Part shown: one piece after another, positions 1 to 6,164 of the stretch
Layout of the letters: each line of letters begins with the position of its first letter
How positions within the stretch are numbered: the first letter of the stretch is position 1
DNA from: an uncultured delta proteobacterium
GTDB lineage: Bacteria; Myxococcota_A; Polyangia; Polyangiales; Polyangiaceae
DNA length: 6,164 nucleotides
Direction of reading: 5' to 3'
Assembly: GCA_903858055.1 (NCBI GenBank)
Contig: CAIOHM010000506.1
Location: 1 to 6,164 of the forward strand
Notes under the pieces: generated by a model
The model's input: only the letters and a program-made list of their open reading frames with translations
Databases searched by the model: none
What the model was told of the DNA's origin: nothing
Made by a program: the position numbers and the translations under genes

Positions 1-1519
<1,519 letters not shown>

Positions 1520-1609
1520 GGGCGCCGGGTAGCACGGGCGGTGCCCCCACGCGAGATGCGGCGAAAGCCTTGGGTGCATGAATTCGCCGAATGGCGTTAG
1601 ACTCGCGCC
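1520..1609. promoter_or_regulatory. Divergent guaA/dut intergenic region
   Basis: These 90 bases separate two divergent genes and must hold the promoter of dut, and probably that of guaA. On the plus strand a TAGACT hexamer (1598-1603) sits just before dut. An odd palindrome ATTCG-C-CGAAT occupies 1582-1592, next to a CGCC-GAAT-GGCG stem (1585-1596). A small inverted repeat GCAC-N5-GTGC lies at 1532-1544 and would fall in a guaA leader. I could not assign a convincing -35/-10 pair for guaA. That both genes start transcription here is inferred from the arrangement. Confidence 0.5.
1598..1603 (+). promoter_or_regulatory. Candidate -10 element of dut, leaderless type
   Basis: TAGACT matches the TANNNT pattern of sigma70-type -10 elements and is followed by six bases (CGCGCC) and then the dut ATG. 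Initiation about seven bases downstream would place the first transcribed base at the A of the start codon, giving a leaderless mRNA. This fits the absence of any Shine-Dalgarno before dut. The first three bases (TAG, 1598-1600) are also an in-frame stop, so translation cannot start further upstream. No good -35 is visible at 16-18 bp spacing, so this remains a candidate. Confidence 0.35.
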
Positions 1610-2062
1610 ATGGACCGAGAAGTCGTCGTGCGTGTGCTCCGCGTAGGGAGCGTCGAAATGCCGCTGCCGAAGTACCAAACCGCGGGCTCCGCGGGGATGG
1701 ACGTTCACGCGGCGACGCAGGCGCCGGTGTCGCTCGCGCCGCTCGAGCGCAAGCTCTTCCCCACGGGCTTGGCGCTGGCCATCCCCCATGGCTACGAGGT
1801 GCAGGTGCGCCCGCGTTCGGGTCTCGCCGCCAAGCGCGGGCTCACGGTCATCAACACGCCGGGCACCATCGACAGCGACTACCGCGGCGAGGTGGGCATC
1901 GTCCTCGTCAACCTGAGCAACGAGACGGCCGTCGTCGAGCCGGGGGAGCGCATCGCGCAGCTCGTGCTCGCGAAGGTCGAGCGTGCGTCGCTCGCCGTGG
2001 TCATGAGCCTCGAAGACACCGAGCGCGGGGCCGGCGGTTACGGCTCGACGGGGACGAGGTAA
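1610..2062 (+). CDS. dut: dUTP diphosphatase (trimeric dUTPase)
   Basis: Hydrolyses dUTP to dUMP and pyrophosphate, keeping uracil out of DNA and supplying dUMP to thymidylate synthase. At 150 residues it has the usual length (E. coli Dut is about 151). All five family motifs appear in order: I, AGMDVHA (28-34), with the conserved Asp31; II, RPRSGLA (67-73); III, GTIDSDYRGEV (85-95), holding the catalytic Asp90 and Tyr91; IV, GERIAQLVL (112-120); V, RGAGGYGSTG (139-148), the flexible C-terminal arm that closes over the substrate. Motif V has Tyr where E. coli has Phe as the uracil-stacking aromatic; that position varies in the family. An in-frame TAG at 1598-1600 fixes the start at 1610, the first ATG after it. 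No Shine-Dalgarno precedes the gene. The pseudokinase gene follows five bases after the stop, so the two are probably cotranscribed. Confidence 0.96.
   Translation: MDREVVVRVLRVGSVEMPLPKYQTAGSAGMDVHAATQAPVSLAPLERKLFPTGLALAIPHGYEVQVRPRSGLAAKRGLTVINTPGTIDSDYRGEVGIVLVNLSNETAVVEPGERIAQLVLAKVERASLAVVMSLEDTERGAGGYGSTGTR
2056..2060 (+). promoter_or_regulatory. Shine-Dalgarno of the pseudokinase gene, inside the end of dut
   Basis: GAGGT lies seven bases before the ATG at 2068 and overlaps the last codon of dut and the first base of its TAA. This site decides the start of the downstream gene, whose reading frame is open far upstream through dut. It also implies that ribosomes finishing dut can re-initiate on the next gene. 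Confidence 0.6.
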
Positions 2063-2067
2063 GCAAG

Positions 2068-3243
2068 ATGGCGGGGGAGGGGACGGCGAGGGCGGAGGCG
2101 GAGCGTCGCGTCGGGTCGCGGACCTCGAGCGGTTGGCGCCTTGGGGAGGTGCTGCGGGTCAACGGGACCGGCTCGTTCCATGACGCTTCGCGAGGAAACG
2201 GCGACGCGCAAGAACGTTGCATCGTGCACGTAGCTTCCCCCGAGGTCGAGCGTTCGTTGCCGCTGCGAGCGGAGTTTCAGCGAGGCGCCTGGGCCGCGGC
2301 GCGCCTCGAGCACCCACGCGCGTGCGTGCCGATCGACGAGTCCACGACGGCCGAAGGTCTGCCCTCCATCGCGTGGCCGCTGCCCGCCGGAAAGCCGCTT
2401 GCGTCGTTCGTCGCCGAGGGCGGCGGTCTCTCGCGTGACGACGCGCTTCGGGTCCTCGAGCACACGCTCGACGTGCTCGAAGCGGCGCACGCGACGTCGG
2501 TCATCCACGGCGCCATCGACCCATGGGCCGTTTGGCAAACGCCGCGCCGCTCGGCACGGGTCCTGTTCTTCGCGTTTCCTCCCGGCGTGCGGGACCCGGC
2601 GCTCTACGATCCGCACGGGCTCGTCGCGCTCCGTCGCGACGCCTACCAAGCGCCCGAGCTCGCCGAAGAGGGCGAGCCTGCGACCGAAGCGAGCGACCTG
2701 TACGCGCTTGCCATGGCCGTCGCGTGCGCCATGGTGGGTCCGCTGCCGGCGCGCCTCGGCCGAAGCCTCGCGCTCGAGAAGCTCCTCGTGCTCGGCGTGG
2801 AAGACGCGCTCGCCGCGGTCTTGGCCCTCGCGCTCTCGCTGTCGCCGGCGGATCGCTACGCGTCGGCGATCGCGATGCTCAAGGACGTGCGCCGCGTGAT
2901 GGCCGGCGAGGCGCCGCGTCTCGAAGCCTCGGGTGAGAGCGGCGGGCCGTTCAACGCGTCGTTCACCGGTGAGAGCACGTCGAGCATCGTGCTCGACCTC
3001 CGCACGCGCGAGAAGGCTGCGGCCCGTGCGCGCGTGCTCGCGCAGACGGCGCGCGGGTCGAGCCCGAGCGGGTCCCAAGCCAAGGGGAACGCGTTCCTGT
3101 TCGTCACGATGGTGTTCATCGTGGCCTGCGCCGCGTGGGCCGTGTGGCGTGAGCGCCAAGAAGAAGAGCGAGCCCAAGAGCTCGCTCCGTCTTCGGAAGT
3201 CCAGCGAACGTCGTCGCCGGTTACTTCGCCCGCTTCTCCATGA
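2068..3243 (+). CDS. Membrane-anchored Ser/Thr protein kinase homologue, predicted pseudokinase
   Basis: This 391-residue protein has a bacterial PknB-like kinase fold (about 23-278), a linker (279-340), one membrane helix (341-360) and a 31-residue charged tail. Fold landmarks are FQRGAWAAARLEHP (70-83; helix C), VIH (145-147; start of the catalytic loop), YQAPEL (193-198; APE motif), DLYALAMAV (210-218; helix F Asp) and SPADRYASA (259-267). The residues for catalysis are gone. The VAIK lysine aligns with His54 and the helix C Glu with Gly73. HRDLKPxN reads HGAIDPWA, so Asp becomes Ala149, Lys becomes Asp151 and Asn becomes Ala154. DFG reads AFP (169-171). No glycine-rich loop is visible. 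Basic residues before the helix and an acidic tail suggest a cytosolic kinase-like domain. ATP binding and phosphotransfer are unlikely, so a binding, scaffold or regulatory role is inferred. The partner is unknown. The gene is probably coupled to dut, and its end overlaps carA by 23 bp. Confidence 0.85.
   Translation: MAGEGTARAEAERRVGSRTSSGWRLGEVLRVNGTGSFHDASRGNGDAQERCIVHVASPEVERSLPLRAEFQRGAWAAARLEHPRACVPIDESTTAEGLPSIAWPLPAGKPLASFVAEGGGLSRDDALRVLEHTLDVLEAAHATSVIHGAIDPWAVWQTPRRSARVLFFAFPPGVRDPALYDPHGLVALRRDAYQAPELAEEGEPATEASDLYALAMAVACAMVGPLPARLGRSLALEKLLVLGVEDALAAVLALALSLSPADRYASAIAMLKDVRRVMAGEAPRLEASGESGGPFNASFTGESTSSIVLDLRTREKAAARARVLAQTARGSSPSGSQAKGNAFLFVTMVFIVACAAWAVWRERQEEERAQELAPSSEVQRTSSPVTSPASP
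3158..3187 (-). terminator. Intrinsic terminator of the pyrC-carA transcript, inside the opposing gene
   Basis: Read on the minus strand, GAGCGAGC (3187-3180), a six-base loop and GCTCGCTC (3173-3166) form a perfect 8-bp stem, followed at once by TTCTTCTT (3165-3158). The stem begins 34 bases past the carA stop. Stem, loop and T-rich tract match a Rho-independent terminator. In the other direction the stem is followed by CGTCTTCGG, so it should work only for carA. It lies within the sequence for the charged tail of the pseudokinase, just after its membrane helix. Confidence 0.6.
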
Positions 3244-4342
3244 GCGCGGTGAAGCGCTCGAAGAGGTAGAGCGAGTCGTGCGGGCCGGCGGCGGCTTCGG
3301 GGTGGTACTGCAAGCTGAAGAGGTCGAGCTCGGGCACGGCGAGGCCTTCGCTCGTGCCGTCGTTCAGGTGCACGTGCGTCGACACGACGTTCTTCGGGAG
3401 CGACTCGAGGTCGACGCAGAAGCCGTGGTTCTGCGAGGTGATTTCGACCTTCCTCGTCGCGAGGTCGAGCACGGGCTGGTTCGCGCCGCGGTGGCCGAAC
3501 TTGAGCTTGTAGGTCTTGCCGCCGAGCGCGAGGCCGAGGAGCTGATGCCCGAGGCAGATACCGAAGAGCGGCTTCTTGCCGACGAGCTGCTTCACGGTCT
3601 CGATCGCGTACGTCACCGCGGCGGGGTCGCCGGGGCCGTTCGAGAGGAAGATGCCGTCGGGGTCGGTCGCGAGGATCGCCTCCGCGGAGGTCGTTGCAGG
3701 GTACACGGTGAGCTCGCAGCCCGCGTCGACGAGGCAGCGGAGGATGTTCGTCTTCACGCCGAAGTCGATCACGGCCACCTTGAAGCGCGCGGGCTTCGCC
3801 GGCTCCGTGCCCCACACGCCGCGGCCCTGCGCGTAGCGGTACGAGGACTTGGGCGTCACGTGCTGCACGAGGTCGGCGCCTGCCATCGACGGCGCTGCCT
3901 TCGCCTTCGCGAGGAGCTCCTCGACCGTGCCCGTGCCGATGGCCGCGTTCTGTGCGCCGTGGTCGCGCAGGTGGCGCGTGAGCTTGCGGGTGTCGATGCC
4001 CGAGACCGCGACGATGCCATGGCGTGCGAGGTACGCATCGAGGGACTCGCTCGCACGCCAGTTCGAGGTCATGGGGCTCGCGTCACGCACGACGAAGCCG
4101 GCCACGCGCGGCCGCGCATCGACTGCCTCGGGGTCCTCGTCGTTGACGCCCGTGTTGCCGATCTGCGGCGCGGTCATCGTGACGATCTGGCCGTAGAAGG
4201 AAGGGTCCGTGAGCACCTCTTGGTAGCCCGTGAGCGTGGTCGTGAAGACCGCTTCGCCCACGCTCACGCCCGCGGCGCCGAACGAGGTGCCTTCGAAGAC
4301 GGTGCCGTCGGCGAGAACGAGGTATCCGCGCGTGGTGCTCAT
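3221..4342 (-). CDS. carA: Carbamoyl-phosphate synthetase, small (glutaminase) subunit
   Basis: Hydrolyses glutamine and passes ammonia to the large subunit CarB, which makes carbamoyl phosphate for pyrimidines and arginine. At 373 residues it is close to E. coli CarA (382). The N-terminal CPSase domain has GEAVFTTTLTGYQEVLTDPS (29-48), GQIV (51-54), IGNTGVN (61-67) and SGIDTRKLTRHLR (114-126). The class I amidotransferase domain begins near 187 with VAVIDFGVKTNILR (189-202). It continues with SNGPGDP (234-240), GICLGHQ (261-267) with nucleophile Cys263, FGHRGANQP (282-290), SQNHGF (303-308) and QYHPEA (345-350) with His347 and Glu349. All catalytic residues are present. The ATG overlaps the pyrC stop as ATGA and has a strong Shine-Dalgarno. 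No carB follows; the gene runs into the convergent pseudokinase, so CarB must be encoded elsewhere. Confidence 0.97.
   Translation of the reverse strand: MSTTRGYLVLADGTVFEGTSFGAAGVSVGEAVFTTTLTGYQEVLTDPSFYGQIVTMTAPQIGNTGVNDEDPEAVDARPRVAGFVVRDASPMTSNWRASESLDAYLARHGIVAVSGIDTRKLTRHLRDHGAQNAAIGTGTVEELLAKAKAAPSMAGADLVQHVTPKSSYRYAQGRGVWGTEPAKPARFKVAVIDFGVKTNILRCLVDAGCELTVYPATTSAEAILATDPDGIFLSNGPGDPAAVTYAIETVKQLVGKKPLFGICLGHQLLGLALGGKTYKLKFGHRGANQPVLDLATRKVEITSQNHGFCVDLESLPKNVVSTHVHLNDGTSEGLAVPELDLFSLQYHPEAAAGPHDSLYLFERFTALMEKRAK
3242..3259 (+). other. Stem-loop overlapping the pseudokinase stop codon
   Basis: GAGCGC (3242-3247), loop GGTGAA, and GCGCTC (3254-3259) form a perfect 6-bp stem that starts within the TGA stop. 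It is the only obvious hairpin at the end of the dut-pseudokinase transcript. No T-tract follows, so it is not a classical intrinsic terminator. It might be an RNA 3'-end structure, or simply chance in GC-rich carA coding sequence on the other strand. Confidence 0.2.
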
Positions 4343-5649
4343 GGGGTGTTTCCTTCCTTGGGGAGCTCGTAGGCGGCGATGCCGTCGACGTAGGTCGCGA
4401 GAATGCGACCTTGGACCTCACGCCCCGCGAAGGGCGTGTTCTTGCTCTTCGATTCGAAGCGCGCCGGGTCGATGGTCCACTTTGCCTCGGGGTCGACGAG
4501 GACGAAGTTCGCCTTCGCACCCTCGCGGAGTGTCGGCGAGGGGAGCGCGACGATGCGCGAGGGGGAGCGGGTGAGCGCATCGACGAGGCGCGCGAGCGGG
4601 AAGACGCCCTTGCGCACGAGGTCGAGGAGCACGGGAAAACAGAGCTCGAGGCCCACCATACCCGGGCTCGCGTCGGCGAACGGGACGTCCTTCTCGAGGT
4701 AGCTGTGCGGCGCGTGGTCGGTCGCGATGCAGTCGATCGTTCCGTCCGCGAGACCCTGGCGCAGCGCCTCCACGTCGCTCTCTTCACGGAGCGGCGGATT
4801 GACCTTGCACGCGGTGTCGTAGCCCAGCAGCGCTTCGTGCGTGAGGAGCAGGTGGTGCGGCGTCACCTCGGCGGTCACCTTGATGCCGCGCTCTTTTGCG
4901 GCGCGCACGAGCTCGACCGAGCCCTTCGTCGACGCGTGCGCGAGGTGGTAGCGACCACCGGTGTACTCTGCAAGCATGAGGTCGCGGGCGACGATGATGT
5001 CTTCGGCGACGCGAGGCCAACCGCGGAGCCCGAGCTGCGTCGCGACGACGCCTTCGTGCATCTGGGCGCCGTCCGTCAGGTCGTGATCTTCGGCGTGCTG
5101 AATCACGGGGAGATCGAAGGTCGACGCGTACTCGAACGCGCGGCGCATGACGCCGGACTTCGTGACGCAACGGCCGTCGTCCGAGACACCCACGCAGCCC
5201 GCGTCGCGCTGGTCCGCCATCTCGGTGAGGTTCTCGCCGCCGAGGCCCATGGTGATCGCGCTGATGGGGTGGAGCCTCGTGCCGCCGATCGAGCGTGCCT
5301 TGTAGACGAGCATCTCGGTCACCGCGCGCGTGTCGTTCACGGGCTTGGTGTTCGGCATCGCGCAGATGTCGACGAAGCCGCCCGCGGCCGCGGCCTTGAG
5401 GGCGCTGCGCACGTCTTCCTTGTACTCTTGGCCGGGCTCGCGCACGTGCGCGTGGATGTCGACGAACCCCGGCAGCAACCAGAGCCCCTGACCGTCGATC
5501 ACGGTCACGAACTCGGAGCCGGCGACGTCGCGGCCGGCGTCGCGACCGATGCGGGTGATGGTGCTCCCCTCCACGAACACGTCGACGACGGCGTCGAGGC
5601 TGGTGTTGGGGTCGAAGGCGCGAACGTTGCGGACCAGGAGAGCGCGCAT
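4339..5649 (-). CDS. pyrC: Dihydroorotase, class I
   Basis: Catalyses the reversible cyclisation of N-carbamoyl-aspartate to dihydroorotate, the third step of UMP synthesis, in the cytosol. The 436-residue length fits the long class I amidohydrolase type rather than the shorter E. coli PyrC. Metal-binding positions are intact: His66 and His68 in DIHAHVREPG (64-73), Asp157 in GVSDDGR (154-160), His185 in VIQHAED (182-188), His238 in YHLAHAST (234-241) and Asp311 in ATDHAPH (309-315). Arg70 and Asn100 (CAMPNT, 96-101) are the expected substrate contacts. It is therefore not the inactive DHO-like protein found in some aspartate transcarbamoylase complexes, which lacks the HxH ligands. Allantoinase is a close relative, but the overlap with carA favours dihydroorotase. 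No Shine-Dalgarno is obvious before the ATG at 5649. pyrB, often the upstream neighbour, is absent. Confidence 0.95.
   Translation of the reverse strand: MRALLVRNVRAFDPNTSLDAVVDVFVEGSTITRIGRDAGRDVAGSEFVTVIDGQGLWLLPGFVDIHAHVREPGQEYKEDVRSALKAAAAGGFVDICAMPNTKPVNDTRAVTEMLVYKARSIGGTRLHPISAITMGLGGENLTEMADQRDAGCVGVSDDGRCVTKSGVMRRAFEYASTFDLPVIQHAEDHDLTDGAQMHEGVVATQLGLRGWPRVAEDIIVARDLMLAEYTGGRYHLAHASTKGSVELVRAAKERGIKVTAEVTPHHLLLTHEALLGYDTACKVNPPLREESDVEALRQGLADGTIDCIATDHAPHSYLEKDVPFADASPGMVGLELCFPVLLDLVRKGVFPLARLVDALTRSPSRIVALPSPTLREGAKANFVLVDPEAKWTIDPARFESKSKNTPFAGREVQGRILATYVDGIAAYELPKEGNTP
4350..4359 (-). promoter_or_regulatory. Shine-Dalgarno of carA within the end of pyrC
   Basis: On the minus strand AAGGAAGGAA (4359-4350) lies seven bases before the carA ATG and inside the last codons of pyrC. 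It is the strongest ribosome binding site in the window. Together with the ATGA overlap (4342-4339) it fixes the carA start and points to translational coupling with pyrC. Confidence 0.75.
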
Positions 5650-5739
5650 GGTGCCGCAGCGCCTAACGCACCGCGGCCGGCTTGAAAATCACCGCGAGAG
5701 GTTCGGTGAAAGAACGTCACGGAGCGCGCGTGAAAGCGC
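5650..5739 (-). other. Intergenic region upstream of pyrC
   Basis: These 90 bases lie between the upstream minus-strand gene and pyrC. I see no small gene and no convincing promoter. The most AT-rich stretch (TGATTTTCA on the minus strand, about 5692-5684) is not paired with a recognisable -35. No pyrimidine attenuator or PyrR-type leader is evident. Whether pyrC has its own promoter or is read through from upstream cannot be settled from the sequence. Confidence 0.4.
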
Positions 5740-5741
5740 TC
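5722..5741 (-). terminator. Weak stem-loop at the end of the right-edge gene
   Basis: On the minus strand GAGCGC (5741-5736), an eight-base loop TTTCACGC and GCGCTC (5727-5722) form a 6-bp perfect stem that starts inside the TGA stop of the upstream gene. No run of T follows directly (CGTGACGTTCTTTC), so efficient intrinsic termination is doubtful. It resembles the stem at 3242-3259 in sequence and in placement on a stop codon. Confidence 0.25.
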
Positions 5742-6164
5742 AATAATCGAGGCGAACCGCGACGCCGCCGCTCGCATCGACGAGCGGGGTCACGCGGTAG
5801 CCCTTCACGGGGCTGGGCGAATCGCTCGGCCAGAGCGCGACCGCGAGCGCACCGGCGAGGCCCACGCCCGCGACCGCGTAGCCCACCATGTTCAGCGACG
5901 CTGCGGTCCCGTAGCCGTTCTTGTCGGCGCACTGGCGCACGCCGATGGGAGCGCCCGCGCAGTCGTCCTTGATGCCCTGCGCTTGGCTGAAGCCATAGAA
6001 CGCGAGGCCTCCGCCGGCGGCGGCGACGCCCAAGGAGCTCCAGAACCAGGGGCTGGCGAACAGCGACGAGCCCTCGCTCGGGGAAGAAGGCTTCGGCGCG
6101 AGCGGGGCCGGAGCGGCCGCGACGGGAGGTGCCGTTGCGACGGCGGCCGCGGGCACGACGGGCG
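5740..6164 (-). CDS. Unidentified protein with two C-terminal membrane helices, 5' end outside window
   Basis: The reading frame is open to the right edge, so only the last 140 residues are visible. They start with a Pro/Ala/Val-rich stretch (1-31 of the visible part) that looks like a flexible linker, so a larger N-terminal part probably lies outside. A GTG at 6156 could be a start but has no support. A hydrophobic segment follows (about 38-58, from SPWFW), then a polar loop with two cysteines (68 and 78) in DDCAGAP and RQCADKN, a second hydrophobic segment (about 90-111) and a 29-residue tail ending VAVRLDY. I recall similar linker, helix, loop, helix and tail endings in Myxococcota TPR- or PEGA-type cell-envelope proteins, but no such domain is visible here, so I assign no function. 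The orientation matches pyrC, with a 90-base gap. Confidence 0.75.
   Translation of the reverse strand, partial: PVVPAAAVATAPPVAAAPAPLAPKPSSPSEGSSLFASPWFWSSLGVAAAGGGLAFYGFSQAQGIKDDCAGAPIGVRQCADKNGYGTAASLNMVGYAVAGVGLAGALAVALWPSDSPSPVKGYRVTPLVDASGGVAVRLDY

Noticed and set aside
1591..2067. An upstream extension of the pseudokinase frame through dut, starting at 1591
   Set aside because: This part is the shifted frame of dut and gives an Arg/Ala-rich product. The ATG at 2068 has a good Shine-Dalgarno and starts just before the kinase-like domain.
2933..4372. A 479-codon open frame on the plus strand running from within the pseudokinase gene across carA
   Set aside because: It starts out of frame inside a real gene and covers the complement of carA. 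Its composition is that of an antisense shadow.
4339..5649. Possible inactive dihydroorotase-like protein (PyrC')
   Set aside because: The HxH pair, Asp157, His185, His238 and Asp311 are all present, so the metal centre appears intact.
4411..5685. A 424-codon open frame on the plus strand opposite pyrC
   Set aside because: It mirrors pyrC through codon bias. The product is a low-complexity Arg/Ala/Val/Asp string with no recognisable domain.
5706..5720. GTGA-N7-TCAC inverted repeat upstream of pyrC, recalling CRP/FNR-type operators
   Set aside because: The half-sites are only four bases and the spacing differs from the TGTGA-N6-TCACA pattern.

Overview
This is a GC-rich stretch of a bacterial chromosome. 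Five genes and one partial gene are packed with very little spacing. The GC-biased third codon positions, the eukaryote-type Ser/Thr kinase fold in a housekeeping neighbourhood, and the Pro/Ala-rich two-helix membrane protein at the right edge all suggest a member of the Myxococcota, probably class Polyangia. That placement is an inference from style; the window contains no taxonomic marker.

Layout. Positions 1-1519 (minus) hold guaA, GMP synthase, which lacks only about its last ten residues beyond the left edge. A 90-base divergent spacer (1520-1609) separates it from dut, dUTPase (plus, 1610-2062). Five bases after the dut stop begins a 391-residue membrane-anchored protein kinase homologue (plus, 2068-3243) in which every catalytic position I can align is replaced. 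It is a pseudokinase that appears translationally coupled to dut. Facing it is a minus-strand pair, pyrC (4339-5649, class I dihydroorotase) then carA (3221-4342, small subunit of carbamoyl-phosphate synthetase), joined by an ATGA overlap. carA and the pseudokinase converge and overlap by 23 bp. The likely intrinsic terminator of carA lies inside the pseudokinase coding sequence on the opposite strand. The right edge (5740-6164, minus) holds the C-terminus of an unidentified protein with two membrane helices.

How the genes fit together. The four recognisable enzymes all serve nucleotide supply: guaA makes GMP, dut makes dUMP for dTTP and removes dUTP, and carA and pyrC act early in UMP synthesis. 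The pyrimidine set is incomplete here. pyrB is not next to pyrC and carB does not follow carA, so a pyrBC-carAB type cluster has been split. The pseudokinase is the one gene with no known role, and its position makes it a candidate regulatory or scaffold protein for this neighbourhood.

No tRNA, rRNA, CRISPR array, insertion sequence or phage gene is visible, and no gap exceeds 300 bases. The most notable points are the pseudokinase, the terminator embedded in an opposing gene, and the possible leaderless start of dut.
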